A stretch of 64,000 nucleotides of DNA from Runella zeae DSM 19591 (GCF_000423565.1 NZ_AUIF01000033.1:78679-142678); one strand, 5' to 3'; numbered from the stretch's first letter, positions 27,993-37,282 are shown. Notes: a model not told the origin generated them from the letters alone. Numbers and translations are program-made.

Positions 27993-29858
27993 ATGAAAAA
28001 AATCGTCTTTCTTTTATTGTTTTCCCTACCCCTTTTTGCCCAGCCCCACCGCACCGACATCGTCATTTATGGAGCTACTCCTGGCGGGATTTTTGCGGCA
28101 ATCAACGCCGCTCGACAAGGGCACAGTGTAGCCTTGGTAGAAGAGTACAAATACGTCGGTGGATTAATGACAGGCGGCTTATCGTTTACGGATTTTATCT
28201 CTTTGGAAGGACTCAGCGGCACCTTCAACGAATACCGATTTAGGGCATTGGCTTATTACGAAAACAAGTACGGCAAAAACTCACCCCAAGTAAAAGAATG
28301 TTACTTTGGGGTCAATGCGGAGCCTCATGTTACTTTGTTGATTTTCAATCAAATGCTGGCCGAACTTCCTTCTATTAAAGTCTATACCCAACACCGGATT
28401 GTGAAAGTTGCTACTACCAAAACCAAGCAAGTGCAAACCAAGATACAAGCGGCGACTTTTGTTAATTTGGTGGATAATAAGCCCCTTTCAATTTCAGGTA
28501 AGGTTTTCGTTGATGCTACTTACGAAGGGGATTTGGCCGTAGCAGCAGGCGCTCAATATCGCATTGGTCGCGAATCAAGAGAAGAATTTTGTGAGCGTTT
28601 TGCGGGGCATATTTTCTCAAAAAGCGGACAAATCCTTCCCGGTAGTACGGGTGAAAGTGACAAAAAAGTCCAAGCCTACAATTTCCGTATCATCATGACC
28701 GACTCCGCCGCCAACAGCCGCAAAGTCGAAAAACCCCTCAACTACAATCGTGAGAAATACTTACCTATTGCCTCAGTTTTCAAGAGTGGAAAAGTAAAAA
28801 AAATATTTACCCAAACCCCCGACGGAATCCTCCGAGTACAGCCCATCGCCAACCGCAAAGCAGATATTAATGACATCAAAAATGCTCCCGTAAGAATGTC
28901 GTCTTTAGGCGAAAATTATGATTATCCTGACGGAAACCCCGAAACAAGAGCACGTATCATCCAAGAGCATCGAGCGCATATTTTGGGAATGATTTACTTT
29001 TTACAAAACGACGAAAGTATTCCGCTCGAAGCTCGACAAGAAGCACAAGCCTGGGGATTGGCCAAAGATGAATTTATGGACAACGACAACTTCCCCAACC
29101 GACTCTATATCCGCGAAGCCCGCCGTATCATGGGCAAAGTGGTCTTTACCGAAAAAGACACTTATCAAGCGCCTAGTTCGATACGAAGCGTACTTCACGC
29201 TAACACCGTCGCAATCTGCAATTATTCTCTGAATTGTCACGGCGTTTCGGCGCCCGGTCCTTTGTATGCCGACATGACCGAAGGGGATTTTAATTTTACA
29301 CCCCAACCATTCCAAATTCCTTATGGTGTGATGCTACCTCATCATTTTGAAAACCTGCTGGTACCAGTTGCAATTTCGTCGAGTCATGTAGGTTTTTGCG
29401 GTATTCGGCTTGAGCCTACTTGGTCGGCTTTAGGACAAGCGGCAGGATTGGCCGCTCATTTGAGCCTCAAAAATGGAGGTAATGTAACCTCCGTTAATAT
29501 TCCTGAATTACAGTCCCTTTTGTTGAAACAAAAATCCAAACTCATCTATATCAGCGATATAGAAGAGCAATCTCCTTATTTTGAGGCCGCTCAATATTTT
29601 GGAATGAAGGGCTTTTTTCATGACTTATACCCATTAGCAGACATTCAAATCAAGCCGCGTGTTATTCACAAATTGCAATATTCGGATGCAATGAGCTATC
29701 ATAATATTGAACCAGAAAAAAAACTTGACGAATCCTTAGCAAAAAATTGGATCAAAAAATTACCCACCACCCGCCAAGCTAAAGCCGCTGCTTTGTACCA
29801 AAACCAATCGTGGAAACGCGGCGAATTTTTAAACGCTCTTTACCAACAAAAACCATAA
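27993..29858 (+). CDS. Secreted FAD-dependent oxidoreductase
   Basis: 621 residues with signal peptide (MKKIVFLLLFSLPLFAQ). The FAD-binding Rossmann motif follows directly (DIVIYGATPGGIFAAINAARQG, about 22-43, then VALVEE and the GG doublet in YVGGLMTGGLS). A later FVDATYEGDLAVAAGA and a C-terminal GLAAHLS stretch are typical of the FAD_oxidored family (PF12831), found in many Bacteroidota PULs and often without known substrate. The next gene, four bases downstream, encodes a second such enzyme with a Tat signal. Adjacent position suggests joint action on a sugar or sugar acid, but that is inference. Confidence 0.85.
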   Translation: MKKIVFLLLFSLPLFAQPHRTDIVIYGATPGGIFAAINAARQGHSVALVEEYKYVGGLMTGGLSFTDFISLEGLSGTFNEYRFRALAYYENKYGKNSPQVKECYFGVNAEPHVTLLIFNQMLAELPSIKVYTQHRIVKVATTKTKQVQTKIQAATFVNLVDNKPLSISGKVFVDATYEGDLAVAAGAQYRIGRESREEFCERFAGHIFSKSGQILPGSTGESDKKVQAYNFRIIMTDSAANSRKVEKPLNYNREKYLPIASVFKSGKVKKIFTQTPDGILRVQPIANRKADINDIKNAPVRMSSLGENYDYPDGNPETRARIIQEHRAHILGMIYFLQNDESIPLEARQEAQAWGLAKDEFMDNDNFPNRLYIREARRIMGKVVFTEKDTYQAPSSIRSVLHANTVAICNYSLNCHGVSAPGPLYADMTEGDFNFTPQPFQIPYGVMLPHHFENLLVPVAISSSHVGFCGIRLEPTWSALGQAAGLAAHLSLKNGGNVTSVNIPELQSLLLKQKSKLIYISDIEEQSPYFEAAQYFGMKGFFHDLYPLADIQIKPRVIHKLQYSDAMSYHNIEPEKKLDESLAKNWIKKLPTTRQAKAAALYQNQSWKRGEFLNALYQQKP

Positions 29859-29862
29859 ACCC

Positions 29863-31224
29863 ATGCCAAAAAGAAGAGATTTCCTCAAAGCTGGTGCGGC
29901 TTCGGCACTAGCCTCCTTGCCCTCATCGGCCAACGAATATACTCCTCTGGACGATAAAAAAACCGTCAAAGAACCCCTACGGGAGATTCCTATCGTGAGA
30001 GAAACCGATGTCATCGTATGTGGTGGCGGGCCTGCTGGTGTGGGAGCGGCTTTGAGTGCAGCGCGTAGCGGTGCCAAGACCACCCTCATCGAATTACACG
30101 GTTGTTTGGGAGGGGTTTGGACGGCCAGTTTATTGAGTAATATCATTGACCACGAAGGCAAGCCCGGCATCATGAAAGAAATCATCGAACGCCTTGATAC
30201 TTCTGATGCTCAGTACACTGCCAAAAAATATGACGCAGAGCTGATGAAATGGACGCTCGAACAAATGTGCAAAGAAGCAGGTGTTGAGGTGCGGCTACAC
30301 ACGCGAGTAACGGCCGCTTATCAAAACAAAAACAAGAAAATAGACTATATCATTACCGAAAGTTTTTCGGGTAGAGAAGCTTGGAAAGCCAAAGTTTTTA
30401 TCGATACCACGGGCAATGGCGAACTTGCCGCACGGGCAGGTTGCGGGTTTGACGTAGGCGAACCCAATACGAGTCGCGTACAGCCTATGTCGTTGATGGT
30501 AATTTTAAGCGGACTTCACGAAAACGATTTAGTGAAAGCGGGCTATGTCAAAGGGAGTGGCAAAGATGGCTCGCCTACCGAACCCGGAAAGCGGAAATTG
30601 CACGCCGAAATCTTAAAAACAGGTATCGATGCAAGTTATACCATGCCCTCGTTTTTTGTGATACGCCCCGATATGGTAGCGCTCATGGTCAATCATCAGT
30701 ACAATGTTTCGTCAACAGATGCAGACGGAATCACCAAGGCCACTATCGAAGCTCGCGATGAAGTAAACCGCATCATTGAAGGTTTGCGAAGTTTGGGTGG
30801 TATGTGGTCAAATGTTCGGATTGTGACTACTGCGGCGCAAATTGGCATTCGCGAAGGGCGGCGTATTCATGGTATTTATACCCTCACCAAAGAAGATTTA
30901 ATCAAAGGTGCACAATTTGAAGACGGCGTATGTAACGTAAAATTTACGGTAGATGTGCATTCGCTCATCAAAGGTGAAGGAGGCGGATATAGCAACAGCG
31001 GCGTCAAAATGAAACCTTATCAGATTCCATTGCGCTCACTGATAGCCAAAGATGTCAACAACTTAATGATGGCGGGGCGCTGCATCAGTGGTGATTTTTT
31101 TGCCCATGCCAGTTATCGAGTCACTGGCAATGCCGTCCCTATGGGCGAAGCAGCAGGTAGAGTAGCGGCCAAAGCAGCCCTCACCAATCGATTGCCCAAA
31201 GAAGTAAGTTGGGGAGAAGTTTAG
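29863..31224 (+). CDS. Tat-exported FAD-dependent oxidoreductase
   Basis: 453 residues. The N-terminus has a twin-arginine signal (RRDFLKAGAASALA, 4-17), so it is exported folded, with its cofactor. The dinucleotide motif DVIVCGGGPAGVGAALSAAR (about 48-67) is followed by TLIELHGCLGGVW. FIDTTGNGELAARAGC near 181 and a C-terminal NLMMAGRCISGDFFAHA and GNAVPMGEAAGRVAA fit the FAD_oxidored family. It overlaps neither neighbour and follows the first FAD enzyme by four bases, so both are in one operon with the beta-helix gene after it. Confidence 0.88.
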   Translation: MPKRRDFLKAGAASALASLPSSANEYTPLDDKKTVKEPLREIPIVRETDVIVCGGGPAGVGAALSAARSGAKTTLIELHGCLGGVWTASLLSNIIDHEGKPGIMKEIIERLDTSDAQYTAKKYDAELMKWTLEQMCKEAGVEVRLHTRVTAAYQNKNKKIDYIITESFSGREAWKAKVFIDTTGNGELAARAGCGFDVGEPNTSRVQPMSLMVILSGLHENDLVKAGYVKGSGKDGSPTEPGKRKLHAEILKTGIDASYTMPSFFVIRPDMVALMVNHQYNVSSTDADGITKATIEARDEVNRIIEGLRSLGGMWSNVRIVTTAAQIGIREGRRIHGIYTLTKEDLIKGAQFEDGVCNVKFTVDVHSLIKGEGGGYSNSGVKMKPYQIPLRSLIAKDVNNLMMAGRCISGDFFAHASYRVTGNAVPMGEAAGRVAAKAALTNRLPKEVSWGEV

Positions 31225-31235
31225 CTTTTGAGTAT

Positions 31236-32672
31236 ATGAAAAGTACAAAAGATTTTATTTGGGTAATATCCCTCCTATTAGGCATCCTAAGTGATGGATT
31301 TGCCCAGACCAAAGGTTTTATCAATGCTTCTGACTTTGGATTTTCGCCCGAAGCAAGTGGTACCAAAAATGCCGTAGCACTCCAAAAAGCCGTTGACAAA
31401 GGCGGCACGGTGATTGTGAGTAAGCCCGGTACGTACAAATTAGCTGGTACGGTGTACATAGGGAGCCATACTACTTTGGATTTTGGTAATAATGTGTTTA
31501 TCCAAAAAGTAAACGAAAAGGGAGATTTTTCTCACGTTATTATCAATAAAGGTGCTCCCACCAAAACTTACGACCAAAATATCACGATTCGAGGGCTTCA
31601 TATTTTGGTCAACAAAATGGACGTTCGGAAATTTGTAGAAGCCTATGGACTTCATGGTCAACTGGCGTTTTTTTACGTCAAAGACCTCAAAATCGAACGC
31701 TTTCGCTGTCTGGATTTAGGAAAAGCCCAATATGGTATTCATGTATGTACTTTTGAGGATATTATTATTGATGATGTGATTATCAAAGGAGAAAAAGACG
31801 GGGTGCATTTGGGCCGTGGAAAAAGGTTTACGATTCGAAATGGTGTTTTTCAGACTTTCGACGATGCCGTGGCGCTCAATGCCCACGACTATTCCACTGG
31901 CAATCCCGAATTGGGATGGATAGAAAATGGCCTCATTGAAAATTGTCATGACCTCAACGCCGAAAACACTACGGGGTATTTTTGTCGAATATTAGCCGGA
32001 GCTTGGACTGACTGGAAAGAAGGCATGGAAGTACAGCAGTCGGATGCCGTGATTGCCAATGGGAAAATCTATCGAGTACAGGCCAAACCCGACGGTACGA
32101 AGTACATTTCCAACACCAAACCCACCCACGAAAAAGGTAGCATGGTTTTGGATGGCATCAACTGGGGGGTGGTACAAGACGATGTCACTTATACGGCAGG
32201 AGTGCGCAATGTCATTTTTAGGAATGTATTCTTAGAAAAACCCCGTATCGGACTTTCTATCCATTTTGACAACGATAAATATAGCCGTTCTTATTACCCC
32301 AATGCGCCTATTCCTTTGCAAGAAAAACTCAGTTTTGACAATGTTCGTGTATTACATGATAAGCCTATTCCTTTTTTGTCGATTGCTACTCCCGTAGATT
32401 TGGTCACGATTAGTAATTCGACCATCAAAAACAACAACATCAAATTTGTGAGCAACAAAGCCATGACGAATTATCTCAAAACCAACCTTCTCATTTATGG
32501 TAGTGCTTTTGATTATGATGGGTCATTAGAACTTATCAACAATTCGGTTACTGGCAAAGTGATTTCGCTCAAAACTTTTGGAAACGTCTCATTAAGGGAT
32601 GGTTTTTCGGCCAAAATCAAAAACAACAATGGCGAAATAACCGTAGACTCTGACCTGCCTGGTCTAAAATAA
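31236..32672 (+). CDS. Right-handed beta-helix protein, pectate-lyase/GH28-like
   Basis: ATG at 31236 is chosen because it begins a clean signal peptide (MKSTKDFIWVISLLL..GFAQ); an in-frame TTG at 31209 would overlap the previous gene. 478 residues. A pectate-lyase-superfamily start is seen (INASDFGFSPEASGTKNAVALQKAVDKGG then VIVSKPGTYKL), followed by parallel beta-helix coils (DKDGVHLGRG-like KDGVHLGRGKRFTIRNG and DDAVALNAHDY near 205-225). GH28 polygalacturonases have DD and GHD-type catalytic groups in such coils; here a DDAVAL is present but a clear G-H-G/RIK set is not. The role in uronic-polymer breakdown is therefore likely but the reaction is open. Confidence 0.7.
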   Translation: MKSTKDFIWVISLLLGILSDGFAQTKGFINASDFGFSPEASGTKNAVALQKAVDKGGTVIVSKPGTYKLAGTVYIGSHTTLDFGNNVFIQKVNEKGDFSHVIINKGAPTKTYDQNITIRGLHILVNKMDVRKFVEAYGLHGQLAFFYVKDLKIERFRCLDLGKAQYGIHVCTFEDIIIDDVIIKGEKDGVHLGRGKRFTIRNGVFQTFDDAVALNAHDYSTGNPELGWIENGLIENCHDLNAENTTGYFCRILAGAWTDWKEGMEVQQSDAVIANGKIYRVQAKPDGTKYISNTKPTHEKGSMVLDGINWGVVQDDVTYTAGVRNVIFRNVFLEKPRIGLSIHFDNDKYSRSYYPNAPIPLQEKLSFDNVRVLHDKPIPFLSIATPVDLVTISNSTIKNNNIKFVSNKAMTNYLKTNLLIYGSAFDYDGSLELINNSVTGKVISLKTFGNVSLRDGFSAKIKNNNGEITVDSDLPGLK

Positions 32673-32687
32673 CAGCATCTTTTGGGG

Positions 32688-32719
32688 GCTTATAAATGCC
32701 TTTTTTGGCATTTGTAAGC
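32688..32719 (+). terminator. Hairpin after the beta-helix gene
   Basis: GCTTATAAATGCC (32688-32700) pairs with GGCATTTGTAAGC (32707-32719) with one G-U pair around a six-T loop, 16 bases after the stop. Confidence 0.6.
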
Positions 32720-32829
32720 GGTATTTCCAAAATTCTTCAAAAAGGCTTTAAGGGTTTTTGAAGAGAAGTTCGTCTTTATAAGACAACCTTTTCCTTTTAC
32801 AAAATACATTGAATTCAAAACCAATCCTA

Positions 32830-34071
32830 ATGCAAACGACACTCAACCAAAAAACAACGCTCCAGCATCTTCTCAGTATTCCTGTCATTGTAGCCGCTTT
32901 GGGTTATTTTGTTGATATATACGACTTGTTGTTGTTCGGAATTGTCAGACTTCCAAGTTTAAGTTCACTCGGTCTTTCAGAATCGGAAGTATCTTCCACG
33001 GGTGCCAGCATTCTAAATTGGCAAATGACGGGGTTGTTGTTAGGGGGAATTTTATGGGGGGTTTTAGGGGATAAAAAAGGCCGCCTTTCTGTTCTTTTTG
33101 GCTCTATTCTTACCTACTCCATTGCCAATATTCTGTGTGGCTTTGTTCAAACCCCCGAAACGTATAAGATTCTCCGTTTTATTGCGGGTATAGGGCTTGC
33201 GGGAGAGTTAGGCGCGGGCATTACGTTGGTTTCCGAAATCCTGCCCAAAAACCTCCGCGCCATTGGTACTTCCTTGGTGGCGGGAGTGGGTTTATTAGGT
33301 GCCGTAGTCGCTTACTTTACCGTCGAGTTTTTTGATTGGCGTACGGCTTATTTTATCGGGGGCGGTATGGGAATCACGCTATTATTGTTACGTATTGGCG
33401 TTTTTGAATCGGGGGTTTTTGAAAACATCAAATCTCAAAAACACGTAGCCCGTGGCAATTTCTTCTCTTTATTTACCAATCGAGACCGTTTGTTGCGGTA
33501 CTTAAAGTGCATTGGCATGGGCGTCCCTACTTGGTTTGTGATTGGGATTTTAGCCACTTTTAGCAACGAATTTGGCAAAGCACTTTCCATCAGCGAACCT
33601 ATCAAACCGGGACTTTCTATCATGTGGTGTTACATTGGTTTATCGGCGGGCGATTTGGTAAGTGGGCTACTGAGTCATTGGTTGAGTTCACGCAAAAAAG
33701 CCGTATTGCTTCTGATGCTTTTTACCTTGGTATGTACCCTTATTTACTTGTTTGGAGGTATCCAATCGGCAAGTGCATTTTACGGCCTCACGCTCTTTTT
33801 GGGTTTCGGAATTGGCTACTGGGCCATGTTTGTAACGATTGGTGCCGAGCAGTTTGGTACTAATTTGCGCGCTACCGCCGCTACTACCATCCCCAACATG
33901 GTACGCGGCACAGTGGTTTTGATGACCACTTTATTTGCCTTCTTTAAAAGCTCTTTTAGTGTCATTGAATCAGGAGCTTTGGTGGGGCTGATTTGTTTTA
34001 TCATTGGGATTGTATCGACTTTGACCATTGCCGAAACTCACAACAAAGACCTAGATTTTTTGGAAGAATAA
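32830..34071 (+). CDS. MFS transporter, metabolite:proton symporter type
   Basis: The ATG at 32830 is preferred over an in-frame TTG at 32809; 413 residues. Twelve membrane segments can be followed. The loop 2-3 motif is GDKKGRLSVLFG (about 90), and the first segment carries FVDIYDLLLFGI, as in the sugar-acid and aromatic-acid branches of the family (DxxD in the first helix). LRAIGTSLVAGVGLLGAVVAYF is the helix-5 antiporter-like region. It ends the PUL operon (hairpin before it, strong terminator after). It plausibly imports a uronate or sugar-acid monomer made by the secreted enzymes upstream; substrate is not readable from sequence. Confidence 0.85.
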   Translation: MQTTLNQKTTLQHLLSIPVIVAALGYFVDIYDLLLFGIVRLPSLSSLGLSESEVSSTGASILNWQMTGLLLGGILWGVLGDKKGRLSVLFGSILTYSIANILCGFVQTPETYKILRFIAGIGLAGELGAGITLVSEILPKNLRAIGTSLVAGVGLLGAVVAYFTVEFFDWRTAYFIGGGMGITLLLLRIGVFESGVFENIKSQKHVARGNFFSLFTNRDRLLRYLKCIGMGVPTWFVIGILATFSNEFGKALSISEPIKPGLSIMWCYIGLSAGDLVSGLLSHWLSSRKKAVLLLMLFTLVCTLIYLFGGIQSASAFYGLTLFLGFGIGYWAMFVTIGAEQFGTNLRATAATTIPNMVRGTVVLMTTLFAFFKSSFSVIESGALVGLICFIIGIVSTLTIAETHNKDLDFLEE

Positions 34072-34092
34072 AAACACTACCCTAAACCTCTC

Positions 34093-34127
34093 AAAAAGAG
34101 GCGACTCGAAAGGGTCTGCCTCTTTTT
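34093..34127 (+). terminator. Intrinsic terminator after the MFS gene
   Basis: AAAAAGAGGC (34093-34102) pairs with GCCTCTTTTT (34118-34127), with a further partial inner stem, ending in a T-run 22 bases after the stop. It ends the second PUL. Confidence 0.75.
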
Positions 34128-34348
34128 TTATCGGGACATGGCCAAACAATCAAGAGAAACAATACCCACTTTGGTATTTATAGAAGTGACGAATGCATCA
34201 ATAAATGAAAAATAGATTTCTATTTTCATCTAAAATATAAAATATCTTATAAAACACTTATGGTAGATAAAAAATCTTTTATAAACATTAAATACAACTT
34301 ATTTTTATTTTTTTATAAAACATTTAGGATAAATAGTACTTCTTACTA

Positions 34349-34356
34349 TACCTTTG
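34349..34356 (+). promoter_or_regulatory. Candidate -7 box (TACCTTTG)
   Basis: Exact TAnnTTTG match about 190 bases before the MTHFR-like gene; a weak TTTAG lies near -33. Confidence 0.35.
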
Positions 34357-34489
34357 TTTGAGCGTTTTCAGTAAGGCTTAGGTAGACTCTTGGTCATTTA
34401 GATTTAAAAACAAAGCTAAAATAGACTCTCTAAGTTTAAGCTCACGAGTTTCTCCTATTCAGCATGTTAAAAACGTAGGAAGTCTCGTT

Positions 34490-34497
34490 TAAATTTG
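34490..34497 (+). promoter_or_regulatory. Candidate -7 box (TAAATTTG)
   Basis: Second exact TAnnTTTG match, 52 bases before the MTHFR-like start. Of the two it has the more usual distance to the start codon. Confidence 0.4.
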
Positions 34498-34548
34498 CAC
34501 AAATACTTATGTTTGCCACTTTAAAACATTGATTACGATTCCAATTTT

Positions 34549-35481
34549 ATGTTCTTAGATAAAATTAATACCAAAAGCTCTGGACTTTTATTGTACGGCA
34601 TCACTCCTCCAAAATCCGAAACTCCTCCCGAAAAGGTGAGCATCATCGCTGAAAAAACTTTAGCCCGACTCATTGATCTCGACATTGATGCTTTGATCAT
34701 CTATGATGTACAAGATGAATCGACGCGTACTACTGAAGAGCGTCCTTTTCCTTTTTTGGCCGCTTTGGATCCATTTGATTTTGCTAGCCAATATTTGAGT
34801 TCTCTCCAAATTCCCAAAATTATCTATCGCCCCGCAGGAAAGTTTTCAAAAGAAGAACTGCGTCAATGGATTGGTCATCTGAAACACAATTCGTTTTATC
34901 CTGTTTTTGTGGGGGTGCCTTCCCCTGATTTTAAACCCATTACAAGTTTACCCGAAGCCTACGAAATTTGGCGAGAGTTTAGTGAGGAGTCTGTCATTGG
35001 GGCGGTTACCATTCCAGAGCGTCACGCGGTACTTAAAGATGAAGACCAGCGAATGCTCGACAAAATGAATCATGGAGTGAGTTTTTTTGTATCTCAGTGC
35101 GTTTTTGATTTAGATTATGCCAAACAAATGTTGATTGATTTGGTCAAAACTTGCGAGTCAACTAAAAGGGAACTACCTACGGTGATTTTTACAATTACGG
35201 CCTGTGGCTCCAAAAAAACCCTTCAATTTATGGAATGGCTAGGAATTCATCTTCCTGTGGCTGTCAAAGAAAATTTATTGAATTCTGAGAATATTTTGGC
35301 CGAATCGGTGACTTTGGTGCTCCAAATTGCGAAAGAGTTGATTGATTTTTGCAAAACCAACCAAATTCCTTTTGGTTTCAACATAGAGAGTGTGGCTATT
35401 AGAAAAGAAGAAATTGAAGCATCTATCGATATAGTCAACCAAATCAAGGTTATGCTACAAGAAAACGGAGTCAGGGCATAA
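34549..35481 (+). CDS. Methylenetetrahydrofolate-reductase-like protein
   Basis: 310 residues with a TIM-barrel pattern like MetF: LLLYGITPPK, ARLIDLDIDALIIYDVQDES (about 40-62), LDPFDFASQYLS, PKIIYRPAGKFS, VGVPSP, a middle strand GAVTIPERH, VSFFVSQCVFDLDYA near 180 and IPFGFNIESVAIRKEEIEAS near the end. These correspond to flavin-contacting strands in the folate reductase family, though the MetF ending FYTLNR is replaced by FNIESV. Similar proteins occur outside methionine synthesis, so the substrate is unclear. It stands alone, with its own promoter region and a very strong hairpin after it. Confidence 0.7.
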   Translation: MFLDKINTKSSGLLLYGITPPKSETPPEKVSIIAEKTLARLIDLDIDALIIYDVQDESTRTTEERPFPFLAALDPFDFASQYLSSLQIPKIIYRPAGKFSKEELRQWIGHLKHNSFYPVFVGVPSPDFKPITSLPEAYEIWREFSEESVIGAVTIPERHAVLKDEDQRMLDKMNHGVSFFVSQCVFDLDYAKQMLIDLVKTCESTKRELPTVIFTITACGSKKTLQFMEWLGIHLPVAVKENLLNSENILAESVTLVLQIAKELIDFCKTNQIPFGFNIESVAIRKEEIEASIDIVNQIKVMLQENGVRA

Positions 35482-35490
35482 AGTTGTGAT

Positions 35491-35524
35491 TATTCAATAG
35501 CCTGTGATGACAGGCTATTGAATA
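35491..35524. terminator. 15-bp perfect hairpin with GATG loop
   Basis: TATTCAATAGCCTGT (35491-35505) pairs perfectly with 35510-35524 around the tetraloop GATG, ten bases after the MTHFR-like stop and ten bases from a remnant coming from the other strand. No U-run follows. Confidence 0.65.
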
Positions 35525-35534
35525 GAGGAAATAA

Positions 35535-35705
35535 CTAAACAGACTTCAGTTTTCTGATTTCTCCGGTTTTCTTATCTCTCAAAAGAGTAATACTACAAGG
35601 AGAGTTTCCTCCCATCAGCATTGTAGGTTTCCTCCCATTTTTCTTTTATTCGACAAATACCCTATCTCCTACCTTATTTAACAAAGCTTCAAGTTGTTCG
35701 GGTTA
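35535..35705 (-). pseudogene. Remnant of an unknown gene
   Basis: On the minus strand a frame ends in TAG at 35535 and reads back through GGNSPCSITLLRDKKTGEIR, which looks like genuine protein, to an in-frame TAA at 35646-35648. Beyond that the same frame continues PEQLEALLNKVGDRVFVE up to another stop at 35703. This pattern suggests the C-terminus of a decayed gene with one or more stops. A 27-codon start within it is possible but unconvincing. Family unknown. Confidence 0.35.
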
Positions 35706-36141
35706 TCTTATAAAATTAACAAAGTGTTTGTAACTTCTTATAACATCAGTCTTTCGGTTACTATAAACTATACATTGCGATATTACCCTCTTGGTCAAGG
35801 GAAAACCAATCAAATTCGTTTCCCCAAAATCTATCTTCAAAAATGTCTTCCTCTTTCATTAGCTATGTTTGGATATAAAATTCAATGGGGATATAATCCC
35901 TAGTATAAGATTAAAAAAGTTATTCATCAACAAATTCAGTATCGACCCTCATTACAGATCCTATTAGTTAAGAATTACCATATTGATGACAGGAAGAGAA
36001 AGCACGCTTTTGCTCTGCAGCGTATCTTAATAATTTTGTCAATCTACGTCAAACTCTAATATCCAAGGTCTAGTTAGGGATAGGATTTGTGTTTGATTAG
36101 TTCGTAAGTTCATGACAATTTATTGATAAAAAAAATGGTTA
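35706..36141. other. Spacer without recognisable gene
   Basis: 436 A+T-rich bases between the remnant at 35535 and the small lipoprotein gene on the minus strand. A short rightward ORF near 35694-35903 has no coding character. I see nothing else in it. Confidence 0.4.
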
Positions 36142-36552
36142 TTATTTATATATAATACCGTATGTATGGGTTTCAAAACTAGAGATTCCTATGAAAGAAT
36201 TGGAAGGGCAATTGGGGATGATTGGTATCATATCTACAAATGACAGTACTTTTAAAGAATCTTTTTCGTTAAAACGAGTGAAGACTCTTACTAAATTAGT
36301 ATATTGTATCCCCTTGACAGAAGCTGAAAAAAGTGGAAGAGACTGACCTTTAGGCGTTTTAATTGTAGAAGGGTCTATATTAATGATAAGTGCAGATTTG
36401 CCCGAGATAAAATCACAATCTTCAACAATTACCAACTTCCCAGCAGCCAATGGATATTTGATGGGAGCCGGGGAGACACATTTGCAGTTAATTACAAATA
36501 AAATAAAATACAAAGCAAATGTATGTTTAATTATTTTTCTTGTCGCTTTCAT
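36142..36552 (-). CDS. Small exported protein of unknown function, probable lipoprotein
   Basis: 136 residues. The N-terminus (MKATRKIIKHTFALYFILFVINCKC) is a signal peptide with two cysteines (23 and 25) that could be lipidated. The remainder (ALIINIDPSTIKTPKGQSLP, a YTNLVRVFTRF strand, then FVDMIPIIPNCPSN) looks beta-rich with one further cysteine. I do not recognise a family. The DNA is A+T-rich and the gene stands alone. Confidence 0.55.
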   Translation of the reverse strand: MKATRKIIKHTFALYFILFVINCKCVSPAPIKYPLAAGKLVIVEDCDFISGKSALIINIDPSTIKTPKGQSLPLFSASVKGIQYTNLVRVFTRFNEKDSLKVLSFVDMIPIIPNCPSNSFIGISSFETHTYGIIYK

Positions 36553-36780
36553 AACATTTAGTTCGATATGATTTATCGTATTATATGAATAAAAATTGAA
36601 ATATCATATTGACCTACAATTTACCTAAAGATAGATAGTTTAGGAAATCCAAACTTCATGAGTATTATACTGGTAATCCAGTATTGATTTAATCATTAAG
36701 ATAGCTGAAATTTGCCAATGAAAACACTCTTGGTTTTTACGTCATTCTTTCAACAAATCCACCAAACTATTTCTCAACTT

Positions 36781-37137
36781 ATGAAGCTCTTCAACACCGC
36801 ACTTTTCTTATCGCTATTTTTGGTACTTTCTTGCAGCAAGCCCGAAACTGACCTTTCCAATATATCAAGTTCTTACTTTTTAGGAAAATGGGAAATCAAA
36901 CAGTCTCCTGAGTTTTCAACCCAGCCCTCCCCTTTGTTTATCACATTTGAGAACAATGGCAAAGCTATATCCACCCCATTGCCCCACATGGCCAATACTT
37001 GGTATTACAATCCCGAAACCAAGACTTTATCTTTAGGCTCAAACCAACAAGAGTACTCAATAGAGCCTTCTCATCCGGCAGAGTTCAGAGCCGTCGGTAA
37101 GTTGAGTGGTAATACCCTTATTTTCCAGAAGCAGTGA
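36781..37137 (+). CDS. Small lipoprotein, lipocalin-like
   Basis: The ATG at 36781 is chosen; the frame is open to a TTG at 36712, but the ATG gives a clean lipoprotein signal (MKLFNTALFLSLFLVLSCSK, cysteine about 18). 118 residues. The mature part starts with FLGKWEIKQSP and has alternating strands with FENNGKAIST, WYYNPETKTLSL and LSGNTLIFQKQ, a layout common to small lipocalin-like proteins of this phylum. Function unknown; no operon partner. Confidence 0.6.
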   Translation: MKLFNTALFLSLFLVLSCSKPETDLSNISSSYFLGKWEIKQSPEFSTQPSPLFITFENNGKAISTPLPHMANTWYYNPETKTLSLGSNQQEYSIEPSHPAEFRAVGKLSGNTLIFQKQ

Positions 37138-37282
37138 TAGGCTCTTGGAAAAGATTTGTTTAATCTTCTCTTCTTTTGGTAAGACAAAACCCCGACTTTA
37201 GCTTTATATTTCAAATGAAAAGAGCCGTTAAATATCTATTTACATCACAAACGATTGTCGCCAATGACAGGCCACAATGTAT

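Larger units (their letters stand above)
34072..34548. other. A+T-rich spacer with terminator and two promoter-like boxes
   Basis: 477 bases without an ORF that looks coding. It holds the terminator at 34093-34127 and two TAnnTTTG matches at 34349 and 34490. The stretch 34200-34340 is very A+T-rich and otherwise featureless. Confidence 0.5.

Noticed and set aside
31209..31235. TTG start of the beta-helix gene
   Set aside because: It would overlap the FAD gene and puts nine residues ahead of a perfect signal peptide that starts at the ATG 31236.
35694..35903. Rightward ORF of 69 codons in the spacer
   Set aside because: A+T-rich, no start context, no similarity recognised, and it overlaps a minus-strand remnant.
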